Below, piece by piece: positions 1-8,577 of a stretch of 64,000 nucleotides of DNA. The number at the start of each line of letters is the position of its first letter. Position 1 is the stretch's first letter. The stretch covers positions 2,604,001-2,668,000 of the forward strand of contig NZ_CP114205.1 of NCBI RefSeq assembly GCF_027497495.1. Direction: 5' to 3'. The stretch comes from Streptomyces tubercidicus (GTDB lineage Bacteria > Actinomycetota > Actinomycetes > Streptomycetales > Streptomycetaceae). Made by a program: the position numbers and the translations under genes. The notes under the pieces are model-generated. The model saw nothing but the letters and a program-made list of their open reading frames with translations. It searched no databases and had not been told where the DNA came from.

Positions 1-220
1 TCGTCATCCCGCGGTCCTTGAAGGAACCGGTGGGGTTGGCACCCTCGACCTTGAGATGCACCTCGCAGCCGGTGCGCTCGGAGAGCAGCTGCGCCGGTAC
101 CAGGGGTGTGCCGCCCTCCCGGAGGGTGACGGCCTCGGTCGTGTCGCTGACCGGCAGCCGGTCACGGTATTCCTCGATGATTCCGCGCCACTGACGGCTC
201 GCGGTGGAATTGGCAGACAT
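1..220 (-). CDS. thrC: threonine synthase, N-terminal part (runs off window)
   Basis: Converts O-phosphohomoserine to threonine with PLP in the cytoplasm, the last step of the pathway begun by the neighbouring hom product. Only the first 73 residues are inside the window. They contain the threonine-synthase pattern REGGTPL near residue 35 and the PLP-lysine motif GSFKDRGM near residue 67, where the Lys forms the Schiff base. The ATG at 220 follows the hom stop by 8 nt, so the two are almost certainly cotranscribed. The family is usually about 350 residues, so roughly 80% lies beyond position 1. Identification rests on the PLP motif plus hom/lysA context. Confidence 0.93.
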   Translation of the reverse strand, partial: MSANSTASRQWRGIIEEYRDRLPVSDTTEAVTLREGGTPLVPAQLLSERTGCEVHLKVEGANPTGSFKDRGMT

Positions 221-228
221 GGGTTCCT

Positions 229-1521
229 TTACTCCCCTTCGACCCGCATGATGCTGGCGACACCGCGCACGGTGTCCAGCTCGCGCAGCGCCCCGACGGT
301 CGACGACAGGGCCGCGTCCGCCGCTCGGTGGGTGACGATGACGAGGGATGCCTCGCCATCCTTGCCCGACTGACGGACCGTATCGATCGATACGCCGTGG
401 TCGGCGAAGATGTTCGCGACCTGCGCGAGCACGCCGGGCTTATCGGCCACATCGAGGCTGATGTGGTACCGCGTGACGACCGCGCCCATGGGGCTGACCG
501 GCAGCCGCGTGTAGGCGGACTCGCCCGGTCCGGTGGCCCCGGCGAGCTTGTTGCGGCAGACCGCGACCAGGTCGCCGAGGACCGCGGAGGCGGTCGGCGC
601 ACCGCCCGCGCCCGGCCCGTAGAACATCAGCTGACCGGCCGCCTCGGCCTCGACGAAGACCGCGTTGTACGCCTCACGGACGGAGGCCAGCGGATGCGTC
701 AGCGGAATCATCGCGGGGTGCACCCGCGCGGTCACCGACGCGCCGTCCGCGGCCCGCTCGCAGATGGCCAGCAGCTTGACCGTGCAGCCCATCCGCTTGG
801 CGGAGGCGATATCGGACGCGGTGACCTCCGTGAGGCCCTCGCGGTGCACATCGTCGATGGTCACCCGGGTGTGGAAGGCGATACCGGCCAGGATCGCGGC
901 CTTGGCGGCGGCGTCGAAGCCCTCGACATCGGCGGTCGGGTCGGCCTCGGCATAGCCGAGCGCGGTCGCCTCGTCCAGGGCCTCGCTGTAGCCGGCCCCG
1001 GTGGAGTCCATCTTGTCGAGGATGAAGTTGGTGGTGCCGTTGACGATGCCGAGCACCCGGTTGACCTTGTCCCCGGCCAGCGATTCGCGCAGCGGCCGCA
1101 CCAGCGGGATCGCACCGGCGACGGCGGCCTCGTAATACAGGTCCGCGCCATTGGCCTCGGCCGCCGCATGCAGCGCCGCACCGTCCGCGGCGACCAGCGC
1201 CTTGTTGGCCGAGACCACGCTCGCGCCGTGCTCGAAGGCGGTGGTGATCAGCGTGCGGGCCGGCTCGATTCCGCCGATGACCTCGATCACGACATCAATG
1301 TCACCGCGTTTGACGAGCGCGGTCGCATCGGTGGTGATCAGCTCGGCCGGGACGCCCTCGCGCACCCTGTCGGGGCGGCGGACGGCGATCCCGGCGAGCT
1401 CCACGGGCGCACCGATACGGGCGGCGAGGTCATCGGCGTGCGTCGTCATGATGCGCGTCACCTCTGAGCCGACAACACCACAGCCCAGGAGCGCCACTTT
1501 CAGCGGACGCGTACGCATCAT
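229..1521 (-). CDS. hom: homoserine dehydrogenase
   Basis: NAD(P)-dependent reduction of aspartate semialdehyde to homoserine, the branch point towards threonine and methionine. The N-terminal Rossmann motif GCGVVG lies around residue 12. The catalytic core carries the family signature with [11 protein letters not shown] followed by the Lys/Asp-rich [12 protein letters not shown] segment. The C-terminal 80 or so residues form an ACT domain ([18 protein letters not shown]), the usual site of threonine feedback inhibition. The length of about 430 residues is normal. The frame is open to 1539, but an AGAGG-like site (AGAGGTCGA) sits directly before the tandem ATGs at 1521 and 1518, so the start is placed at 1521. 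It lies between lysA (137 nt upstream) and thrC. Confidence 0.95.
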   Translation of the reverse strand: MMRTRPLKVALLGCGVVGSEVTRIMTTHADDLAARIGAPVELAGIAVRRPDRVREGVPAELITTDATALVKRGDIDVVIEVIGGIEPARTLITTAFEHGASVVSANKALVAADGAALHAAAEANGADLYYEAAVAGAIPLVRPLRESLAGDKVNRVLGIVNGTTNFILDKMDSTGAGYSEALDEATALGYAEADPTADVEGFDAAAKAAILAGIAFHTRVTIDDVHREGLTEVTASDIASAKRMGCTVKLLAICERAADGASVTARVHPAMIPLTHPLASVREAYNAVFVEAEAAGQLMFYGPGAGGAPTASAVLGDLVAVCRNKLAGATGPGESAYTRLPVSPMGAVVTRYHISLDVADKPGVLAQVANIFADHGVSIDTVRQSGKDGEASLVIVTHRAADAALSSTVGALRELDTVRGVASIMRVEGE

Positions 1522-1658
1522 TCGACCTCTGCTTCTCATCGATCAGCGAATTCCAGCTTGCTCATGCACAAGTCTCACGCACCGGACGGCAGTTTCCGCC
1601 CGTCGTCCAGATGCCGAGACATTTATTTCATCCGGGGCCGGTGTCCGGCGATCCGGCC

Positions 1659-3050
1659 CTACCCGACATCCAGCCGCAGGAGATCTTCCTCCGTCTCCCG
1701 CCGGACGATCACCCTGGCCACACCGTCCTTGACGGCTACGACCGGCGGCCGCAGCGAGTGGTTGTAGTTGCTCGCCATGGAACGGCAGTACGCACCGGTC
1801 GCCGGCACCGCGAGCAGATCCCCCGGCGCGACATCCGCGGGCAGGAAGGCATCGCGTACGACGATGTCGCCGCTCTCACAGTGCTTGCCGACCACCCGCG
1901 AGAGCATCGGCTCGGCGTCGGACGTACGCGAGACCAGCGCCACGCTGTACTCCGCGTCGTAGAGCGCCGTGCGGATGTTGTCCGACATCCCGCCGTCCAC
2001 GGACACATACGTCCGCAGCCCTTCCAGCTCCTTGACCGTGCCGACCTCGTAGAGCGTGAAGGCCGTCGGGCCCACGATCGCGCGCCCCGGCTCGACCGAC
2101 AGCCGCGGCATCCGCAGCCCCGCCGACTCGCACTCCCGGCGCACGATCTCGCCGAGCGCCGTCGCGATCTCGTGCGGCTCGCGCGGATCGTCGTCCGAGG
2201 TGTACGCGATGCCGAGGCCGCCGCCCAGGTCGATCTCGGGCAGCTCGACGCCGTGCTCGTCGCGGACCTCGGTCAGCAGCTGCACCACCCGGCGGGCCGA
2301 GACCTCGAATCCCGCCATATCGAAAATCTGCGACCCGATATGGCTGTGAATTCCGATGAGCTCCAGGCCGTCCAGCTTCAGCGCCCGGCGCACGGCCTCC
2401 GCCGCCTGTCCGCCGGCCAGCGCGATGCCGAACTTCTGGTCCTCGTGCGCGGTCGCGATGAATTCATGGGTATGCGCCTCGACACCGACCGTGACCCGGA
2501 TCTGCACCCGCTGCCGCTTGCCGAGCCGCTCCGCGATATGCGCGACCCGCACCATTTCCTGGAAGGAGTCGAGCACGATCCGCCCGACGCCCGCCTCCAC
2601 GGCCCGGGTGATTTCCTCGGTGCTCTTGTTGTTCCCGTGCAGCGCGATCCGCTCGGCCGGCATTCCGGCCGCCAGCGCCGTGGTCAGCTCGCCCCCGGAA
2701 CAGACATCGAGGTGCAGCCCCTCCTCATGCAGCCACCGCACAATGGCCCGGGACAGAAAAGCCTTCCCGGCGTAGAACACATCGGCGTCCGCCCCGAAAG
2801 CGTCCTTCCAGGCCCGGCAGCGCGCCCGGAAATCGTCCTCGTCCAGGAAATACGCCGGGGTACCGAATTCCTCGGCGAGCGCGGCGACATCCAGCCCGCC
2901 GACGGTGACCACACCGTCGGCGTCGCGCCGGACCGTACGGGACCAGACCCGCGGGTCGAGGGTGTTCAGGTCGGCGGGCGGCCCGGCGTAATGCCCTTCG
3001 GGCAACACATCGGCGTGCCGGGGCCCTGCGGGGTGCGCGGAACGGCTCAT
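1659..3050 (-). CDS. lysA: diaminopimelate decarboxylase
   Basis: PLP-dependent decarboxylation of meso-diaminopimelate to lysine, the last step of the DAP pathway. It is an alanine-racemase-fold type III decarboxylase of 463 residues. The PLP lysine sits in FYAGKAFLS near residue 94. The glycine-rich phosphate loop ([12 protein letters not shown]) is near residue 240, followed by the EPGRAI motif and the C-terminal CESGDI motif whose Cys comes from the partner subunit's active site. The ATG at 3050 lies 26 nt after the ArgS-like stop, suggesting cotranscription. A 137-nt spacer separates it from hom. No lysine riboswitch-like structure was apparent upstream. Confidence 0.96.
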   Translation of the reverse strand: MSRSAHPAGPRHADVLPEGHYAGPPADLNTLDPRVWSRTVRRDADGVVTVGGLDVAALAEEFGTPAYFLDEDDFRARCRAWKDAFGADADVFYAGKAFLSRAIVRWLHEEGLHLDVCSGGELTTALAAGMPAERIALHGNNKSTEEITRAVEAGVGRIVLDSFQEMVRVAHIAERLGKRQRVQIRVTVGVEAHTHEFIATAHEDQKFGIALAGGQAAEAVRRALKLDGLELIGIHSHIGSQIFDMAGFEVSARRVVQLLTEVRDEHGVELPEIDLGGGLGIAYTSDDDPREPHEIATALGEIVRRECESAGLRMPRLSVEPGRAIVGPTAFTLYEVGTVKELEGLRTYVSVDGGMSDNIRTALYDAEYSVALVSRTSDAEPMLSRVVGKHCESGDIVVRDAFLPADVAPGDLLAVPATGAYCRSMASNYNHSLRPPVVAVKDGVARVIVRRETEEDLLRLDVG

Positions 3051-3076
3051 GACAGTGGAGATCCCCTCAAAATCGT

Positions 3077-4156
3077 TCAGAGGTGTTCGGGAGCGGAGAT
3101 GCCGAGCAGACGCAGGCCGTTGGCGAGCACCGTCCGGCCGGCCTCGGCAAGGGCCAGCCGCGCGCGATGCACGGCCAAGGGTTTCTGCTCCCCGACGGGC
3201 AGCGGCGGATAGCCGTCATGCCACCGGAAGAACGCGTCCGCCGTTGCCTCCAGATGCCGCACCACCCGGTCCGGCGCCCGCAGCCGCGCGGCGGTTTCGA
3301 TGACGGAGGGGTAGGTGGCAAGGAGGGTGTGGAAGCTCTGCAGAGTCTGCACGGCGCCTGCGGATCCGGCCGACGGACCTTCGCCCGCCACCTGGCCGCT
3401 CACCGGAACACCCACGTCCCCCGGCTCACTCCCGAACCCCAGCTCCCGCGCGTAACGCCCCAGCGCCCGCGCCCGCGCATACGCGTACTGCACCCGGAAG
3501 CGCGGATTGCTCTCCCGCTGCACGGGCCGCTCGGGCACCCGCACCGGGTCCTGCGCGGCGGGCCGCAACAGCACCCATCGCGCTTCATCGACTCCGAGGC
3601 GAGCGATAAGGGTGGCGAGGTCATACGGGGCGGGCACGAGCGCGGGGTGTTCCCCGGGGACAGCGGCCTGGCGACCAGCACTCCCGGCCACGGCATCGAT
3701 CCGCGCCAGCGCCTCGGCGACCACGGCCTCCCGGGCGCCACGCGCCGGGGCGGGCACCGGGGGGCTGCTCTGCTCCGCGGCCCCCGGCCGGCCGGGCTTC
3801 CCATGGCTTCGGTCGGGCCTCCCGTAGCTCTCGCCCTGGGCCAGCACCTCCCGCACCAGCGCGACCTGCGCCCCGTCTCCCAGCGTGAAGTTCAAAAAAC
3901 CCGGCCCGGCGATCTCGACCCGGGCGATCCCGGCGCTCCCGCTCAGCCGCTTCCGCAGAATCTCGGCGATCTCCAGGGCCGGCCGCCCCGCCTGCCCGGC
4001 GAGCTGCAACGCGACATTGGAGGCGTAGTCCCCACACCCGGGCCGCGGCGGCGGCTGCACCACGATCCGCGCCGGCACGGGCACGGAGAGCTCCTGCTCC
4101 TCCACCGCACCACGCACGGAGCGCAGGACGGTACGGGAAAGCTCAGCGGGGGTCAC
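3077..4156 (-). CDS. ArgS-like protein lacking the catalytic core
   Basis: The N-terminal ~110 residues match the Arg-tRNA synthetase N-domain that reads the tRNA D-loop ([12 protein letters not shown], then [13 protein letters not shown]). The C-terminal half matches the end of the synthetase and its DALR anticodon-binding domain ([38 protein letters not shown]). The intervening Rossmann domain with HIGH and KMSKS motifs is absent and replaced by a ~70-residue Pro/Ala-rich linker. At ~360 residues it is far shorter than a true ArgS (~590). It therefore cannot charge tRNA in the usual way but may still bind tRNA-Arg. The frame is open to 4189; GTG 4156 is preferred because homologues begin at this VTPAELSR segment and the DNA upstream looks promoter-like (leaderless start possible). 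It lies directly before lysA. Confidence 0.8.
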   Translation of the reverse strand: MTPAELSRTVLRSVRGAVEEQELSVPVPARIVVQPPPRPGCGDYASNVALQLAGQAGRPALEIAEILRKRLSGSAGIARVEIAGPGFLNFTLGDGAQVALVREVLAQGESYGRPDRSHGKPGRPGAAEQSSPPVPAPARGAREAVVAEALARIDAVAGSAGRQAAVPGEHPALVPAPYDLATLIARLGVDEARWVLLRPAAQDPVRVPERPVQRESNPRFRVQYAYARARALGRYARELGFGSEPGDVGVPVSGQVAGEGPSAGSAGAVQTLQSFHTLLATYPSVIETAARLRAPDRVVRHLEATADAFFRWHDGYPPLPVGEQKPLAVHRARLALAEAGRTVLANGLRLLGISAPEHL

Positions 4157-4231
4157 AGGACAAGCGTATGGGAGACCCGGGGTACCCATGCGACCCGGTT
4201 TCGCCCTGTGGACACTCCCCGCTCTTCCTCG

Positions 4232-4777
4232 CTACTCCCCGCCCGCATCCCTCACACCGACCCCACCGGACGCGGCGACCCCACCGGGCGCAACGGTCTC
4301 ACCGGACGAGGCACCACGCCCCACGCCTCCCCCGCCCCCGTCACTCTCCCCGTCGTCTTCGTCGCCACCGGCCTCGGGCCCACGCTCCCGCTGCCGCTGC
4401 CGCCCCTCGCGCACCAGCATCCCCACGGTCCGCACCAGCTCGGCCGGCTCGAACGGCTTCGCCAGAAACGCGTCCACGCCCACCGTCTCGCCGTTGCCCA
4501 CCTCGCCCTGAGTGCACGCACTGACGATGGCGATCGGGATGTCCCACGTCCGCGGATCGGAGCGCAATCGCGCCGCGGTGTGCAGACCGTTGAGCCGCGG
4601 CATCACGACATCAAGGGTCACGACATCAGGTCTCACGTGGTGCACGACATCCAGACATTCGGCACCATCAGCCGCGGTCACGACCTCGAAGCCCTCCAGC
4701 TCGAGATTGACCCTGATCAACTGGCGGATCACCTTGTTGTCATCGACAACAAGGATCCGACCGGACAAGCCAGGCAC
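4232..4777 (-). CDS. single-domain response regulator (CheY-like)
   Basis: A receiver domain spans residues 6-125: acidic pair DD in ILVVDDNKVIR, phospho-acceptor Asp in VTLDVVMP, switch Ser in IVSACT and Lys in FLAKPFEP. The remaining ~55 residues are a low-complexity Arg/Gly/Ser tail without any DNA-binding or enzymatic domain. The start is a GTG at 4777 just before the receiver. There is no sensor kinase nearby, so this is an orphan regulator likely acting by protein-protein contact. It lies 75 nt upstream of the ArgS-like gene, on the same strand. The opposite-strand frames here are shadows. Confidence 0.88.
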   Translation of the reverse strand: MPGLSGRILVVDDNKVIRQLIRVNLELEGFEVVTAADGAECLDVVHHVRPDVVTLDVVMPRLNGLHTAARLRSDPRTWDIPIAIVSACTQGEVGNGETVGVDAFLAKPFEPAELVRTVGMLVREGRQRQRERGPEAGGDEDDGESDGGGGGVGRGASSGETVAPGGVAASGGVGVRDAGGE

Positions 4778-4997
4778 ACCATGAGACTAGGACTCCCCGT
4801 GCGACTGCGTCCCGGTTTTCCCCACTTCCGCCCCCGTGCGAGGGACCTTTCCCCGACCCTCATCGCCACACCCCTCCCATGCGCTAGAACTCCGGCCGCC
4901 CCCGCAGGTGCCTCACCACCTCCCACCGAAACCTGTTCATGAACACCCCATCAGAGCTGGTAGGGTTCTACCCGTCGCCGCAACACACCGCGACAAA

Positions 4998-5069
4998 GCC
5001 CCCGTAGCTCAGGGGATAGAGCAACGGCCTCCGGAGCCGTGTGCGCAGGTTCGAATCCTGCCGGGGGCA
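4998..5069 (+). tRNA. tRNA-Arg(CCG)
   Basis: A full cloverleaf can be folded. The 7-bp acceptor pairs GCCCCCG with CGGGGGC, with discriminator A at 5069. The D-arm is TAGCTCAGGGGATAGAGC. The anticodon arm is ACGGC-CTCCGGA-GCCGT, which puts CCG at positions 34-36. The T-arm is GCAGG-TTCGAAT-CCTGC. The 3' CCA is not encoded, as usual in Streptomyces. It reads CGG arginine codons, which are very common in this DNA. A strong hairpin terminator follows 50 nt downstream. The accessory block begins immediately 3', which is the classic side for integrative-element insertion. Confidence 0.97.
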
Positions 5070-5121
5070 CTTCGCTTGAGTCGGCACAGGTAAACGCCGA
5101 CACGCGACAGTGTCTTTTATC

Positions 5122-5165
5122 CAGGCTCGGACTCAGTTCTTACTGAGTCCGAGCCTGTTTTGTTT
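5122..5165 (+). terminator. intrinsic terminator of tRNA-Arg
   Basis: A perfect 15-bp inverted repeat (5122-5136 with 5143-5157), with a 6-nt loop, is followed by a T-rich run (TTTTGTTT). This is an unusually AT-tailed, textbook factor-independent terminator for such GC-rich DNA. It lies just after the tRNA. Confidence 0.9.
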
Positions 5166-5503
5166 GCCAGGGCACAAAAGTAGCGGTGTGGTCTTCGGGG
5201 CGGTATGGGTCCTCGGCCAGGGCACCCTCCGGACCGTCCCATTACGTAAGGGATCATTTCAGCCGTCTGCAGGTGGCCGGGGTGTCACCAGCCGGGCATC
5301 TTCCGGTACCGGCGACGCCCGGCAGCTGTCGACCGCCGCTCTTTTCGGCCACGGCGCGATTGCCCGGGAGCAGGGGCTCACATACGCTCCCCGGCAGCAC
5401 GAACACCTCGCTGCGACCGTATAGACCGGCGTGGCACCTCCTATGGTCGTTCCCCGGGGTTCTGGGGGACGGCCATAGCTGCTTCTGTACTCGGGGGAAC
5501 TTC
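5166..5503 (+). other. gene-free stretch between tRNA terminator and DUF3800 gene
   Basis: No convincing coding region. The open frames across it lack a ribosome site, homology or codon bias. Base composition is more mixed than in the flanking core genes. No copy of the tRNA 3' end was found here or at the far end of the accessory block. A purine-rich site (GGGGGA, 5493-5498) at its end serves the DUF3800 start. Confidence 0.5.
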
Positions 5504-6445
5504 TTGTACCTGTGTTACATCGACGAGTCCGGTACCGGCCAGCCGCTCAACCCTCATGTGCCGGACTCGGTTCCGGTCATGGCGATCGGCGGATTCACCG
5601 TTCCGGAGGGCCAGATGAAGGCACTCGCGTGGGACTTCATCGCGCTCAAGAAGCAGTTCCGGCCGGAGCTGGGCAAACTCGCCACGCTGAGCCAGGTCGT
5701 GAACCACGAGATCAAGGGGGAGACGGTCCGGAAGCAGTTCCGCTCCACCGGCCGGAAGCAGCAGCGGATGGCGCACCGGTTCGTCGGCCGGCTGCTGGAC
5801 ATCCTCGAACGTCGCGACTGCACGGTCATGGCACGGATATGGGTGAAACAGGATGGCGTCGTCAACGATGACAAGGCCATGTACGGCGCTTCGGTCACCG
5901 CGCTCTGTGCAAACTTCGAGCACTACCTCAGCGCACGCTCGAGCAGCGGAATCGTCGTCCTGGACAGCCGCAACCCCACGGACAACGCCGGGAACGTCCA
6001 CTGCGTGACCACCCGCAAGTTCGGTAAGGGAGGCGACAGCCTGCCGCACCTTCCCGAGTCGCCTGTCTTCGGACACAGCAACACTCACCTCGGACTGCAG
6101 GTCGCCGATCTGCTGGTCTCCGCGGTTCTCGCACCGGCTGCCGCGGTGACGTACGCCGGAGACCTGGTGGCGAACGTGCACTGCCACCCGGGCTTCAACG
6201 AAATCCGGGAGCGGCACTGCCCTCGCCTCGGCAGTCTCCAGCACCGCTATCAGACGTCCACCGGTAAGTGGACCGGCGGAGTTGTCGTGTCCGATGCGCG
6301 CGGGCATCGATCGGCGGGAAAGTTGTTCGCCCCGGCGGTGGGGGCAGCACGTGAGGCACTGTCCGCCTTTCCGGCGCAGTCGGCACCGCAGGAAATGGCG
6401 ACCGTGGTTTCCTTCCCCGAGGCCCCTTCCCCTGCCTCTTCATGA
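5504..6445 (+). CDS. DUF3800 domain protein
   Basis: The 313-residue product opens with YIDESGTG, the DUF3800 hallmark, and has a later acidic/Arg region (VVLDSRNPTDN) and the terminal GLQVADLLVSAV segment. DUF3800 is predicted to have an RNase H-like fold with conserved acidic residues; its function is unproven, but members occur in phage, plasmid and defence contexts. The frame is open to 5186, but translation from there gives non-conserved sequence. The TTG at 5504 directly precedes the conserved motif and sits 5 nt after GGGGGA, so it is chosen. It lies 160 nt before the first nuclease/helicase gene on the same strand and may be cotranscribed. Codon use is less GC-biased than in flanking core genes. 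Confidence 0.78.
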   Translation: MYLCYIDESGTGQPLNPHVPDSVPVMAIGGFTVPEGQMKALAWDFIALKKQFRPELGKLATLSQVVNHEIKGETVRKQFRSTGRKQQRMAHRFVGRLLDILERRDCTVMARIWVKQDGVVNDDKAMYGASVTALCANFEHYLSARSSSGIVVLDSRNPTDNAGNVHCVTTRKFGKGGDSLPHLPESPVFGHSNTHLGLQVADLLVSAVLAPAAAVTYAGDLVANVHCHPGFNEIRERHCPRLGSLQHRYQTSTGKWTGGVVVSDARGHRSAGKLFAPAVGAAREALSAFPAQSAPQEMATVVSFPEAPSPASS

Positions 6446-6604
6446 CATCGGTCGGAGCGGATCTGCCGAGGTCGCAGAGTTAGAGTTGAGACCGATCATT
6501 CAGCGGCCCGCCGGGCTTCCTCTCCTGACGGACTTGAGCCGGCCAGGTACTCCACGGACACGCCCCCACCCGCTCCAGCCGATCCGTGCTGCCTGGGGGC
6601 CTCC

Positions 6605-8491
6605 TTGCTCATCCGTGAATCCGCCGCGACGGTCGCAGCCCGCAATCTTGAGGGAGTGCTGGCGCGTCTCCTGACCGAGCAGTTCGTGCATCATCACGGC
6701 TATCAGCCCGGGATTTCCGAGGTCCGCTCCTGGGAGCGCAGCATCCCCGCATTGACAGGCGCACTGCTGGACGCCGGGCTCGATCAGGTCGAGATGCTCA
6801 TCGAGTACGGGCTGCCGCTCACCAGCAAACGGGCCGACGTCGTACTGGCCGGTGTCCATCCGGACACTCAGGAACCCTCTTATGTCGTCGTCGAGTTGAA
6901 GCAATGGAGCGAGGCGCACCCCGACGAGGAGGACGAGCCGACGCTGTGCCGGATCGACGCATACTCCCGGCCCGTACTGAACCCCATAGAGCAAGTGCGG
7001 GGGTACTGCGAGTACATGGCGTCGTTCAACGGGGCTCTGGCACGGCATCCCGAGCAGATCTCGGGGGTGGCATATCTGCACAATGCGACCGAGTTCGGCG
7101 TCGGCGGCCTGTACACAGCCCCGCAAGATGAACGCGGACAGATGTTCACGGCCGAGCGGCGAGGGGACTTCCTGACCTTTCTGCAGTCGAAGTTGGCACC
7201 GATGCCCGGTGCCCAAGCGGCCGATGCCTTGCTCGCGGGGGTGACACAACCGTCGAAGCAATTGATGAGCGTGGCCGCTCAGGAGGTGCGGGAACGCGAA
7301 CAGTTCGTTCTCCTGGACGAGCAGCGGATCGCCTACGAGATGGTGCTGCGGGCCGTTCAGAAGGCGCATGAGTCGGACCACAAGGAAGTGCTCGTCGTGA
7401 CCGGCGGGCCGGGGACGGGGAAGAGCGTCATCGCCCTGTCGCTGCTGGGCGAACTGTACCGGCGGGGCATTCCGGCGTTGCACGCCACCGGGTCCCAGTC
7501 CTTCACCAAGACGATGCGAAAGGTCGCTGGATCCCGTAAGCGCGAGGTCCAGGAGCTTTTCAAGTACTTCAACAGCTTTATGACGGCGAAGCGGAACAGT
7601 CTGGACGTACTGCTCTGCGACGAGGCGCACCGGATTCGTGAGACCTCCGCCAATCGCTACACCCGGGCCGAGCACCGCACGGGCAAGCCGCAGATCGAGG
7701 AACTGATCGATGTGGCACGCGTTCCGGTCTTCCTCCTGGACCAGCACCAGGTCGTGCGCCCTGGCGAGATCGGCAGGGTCGAGGAGATCGAGGCAGCCGC
7801 GAAACAGAAGGGGCTGCAATGCCGGAGGGTGTCCTTGGACAGCCAGTTCCGGTGCGGTGGCAGTGACGCCTATCTGCGATGGGTGGTACGGCTACTGGAG
7901 CTCGAAGACGATGGCCCGGTGGCGTGGGAGCCGGACGGCCGTATGGAACTGGAGATCGCCGAATCACCTGAAGCGATGGAAAGGTTTCTGCAGGGCCGCC
8001 GGTCGCAGGGGTACGTCGCACGGCTGTCGGCGGGCTACTGCTGGCGCTGGTCGGACGCGAAGCCCGGTGTGCCGCTGCCTGCCGACGTGGTGATCGGCGA
8101 CTGGGCTCGTCCGTGGAACCTCAAAGGCGAACGTGCCGTGATGGGCGCCCCTCCGTCGGCGCTGTGGGCCACCGACCCGGCCGGCTTCGGCCAGGTCGGC
8201 TGCGTTTACACCGCACAGGGCTTTGAATACGACTGGAGCGGGGTGATTCTGGGGCCGGACCTCGTCTGGCGAACCGACCGCTGGGTCGTCGACCGTACGG
8301 CTTCCAAGGACCCGGTCTTCAAGCGGGCCACACCGGACACGGAGGTGGACCGTCTCGTCCGTAACACGTACAAGGTGCTGCTGACGCGCGGAATGGTAGG
8401 GACGATCATTTACTCGACCGACCCCGAAACGCGCGCCAAGCTCCGTGAGCTCGCCGTGGAGCCCGGTTCCCCGGCCGCGACGAGGACGTGA
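6605..8491 (+). CDS. PD-(D/E)XK-like nuclease + DUF2075 (Schlafen-group-3-type) helicase, copy 1
   Basis: 628 residues. The N-terminal ~200 residues hold a nuclease-like motif: Asp78 in RADVVLAG and Glu97-Leu-Lys99 in VVVELKQW, the D-x18-ExK spacing of PD-(D/E)XK enzymes. The rest is a DUF2075 superfamily-1-like NTPase: Walker A GGPGTGKS (267-274), Walker B LLCDEAH (336-342), a DQHQVVRPGE motif, QFRCGGSDAY, and late helicase motifs YTAQGFEYDW and LLTRGM. TTG 6605 is used because it aligns with the start of the paralogue at 8578. It converges with copy 2 (86 nt between stops). Substrate and trigger are unknown; a role in nucleic-acid defence is inferred only from architecture and the accessory setting. 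Confidence 0.82.
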   Translation: MLIRESAATVAARNLEGVLARLLTEQFVHHHGYQPGISEVRSWERSIPALTGALLDAGLDQVEMLIEYGLPLTSKRADVVLAGVHPDTQEPSYVVVELKQWSEAHPDEEDEPTLCRIDAYSRPVLNPIEQVRGYCEYMASFNGALARHPEQISGVAYLHNATEFGVGGLYTAPQDERGQMFTAERRGDFLTFLQSKLAPMPGAQAADALLAGVTQPSKQLMSVAAQEVREREQFVLLDEQRIAYEMVLRAVQKAHESDHKEVLVVTGGPGTGKSVIALSLLGELYRRGIPALHATGSQSFTKTMRKVAGSRKREVQELFKYFNSFMTAKRNSLDVLLCDEAHRIRETSANRYTRAEHRTGKPQIEELIDVARVPVFLLDQHQVVRPGEIGRVEEIEAAAKQKGLQCRRVSLDSQFRCGGSDAYLRWVVRLLELEDDGPVAWEPDGRMELEIAESPEAMERFLQGRRSQGYVARLSAGYCWRWSDAKPGVPLPADVVIGDWARPWNLKGERAVMGAPPSALWATDPAGFGQVGCVYTAQGFEYDWSGVILGPDLVWRTDRWVVDRTASKDPVFKRATPDTEVDRLVRNTYKVLLTRGMVGTIIYSTDPETRAKLRELAVEPGSPAATRT

Positions 8492-8577
8492 TGGTCGTGT
8501 GCCTTTGCGCGGTAGGGGCCGATGGCGCTGCCGTCGTGGGGAACCAGAGCCCACATAGGCCCGCCGGCCCACCGGTG

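Noticed and set aside
1540..1658. Lysine or threonine riboswitch/attenuator between lysA and hom
   Set aside because: The spacer is only about 120 bp and shows no L-box-like fold or codon-rich leader peptide.
5110..5424. 104-codon frame starting inside the tRNA terminator
   Set aside because: The start lies just before the terminator hairpin, so transcription through it is unlikely, and codon bias is poor.
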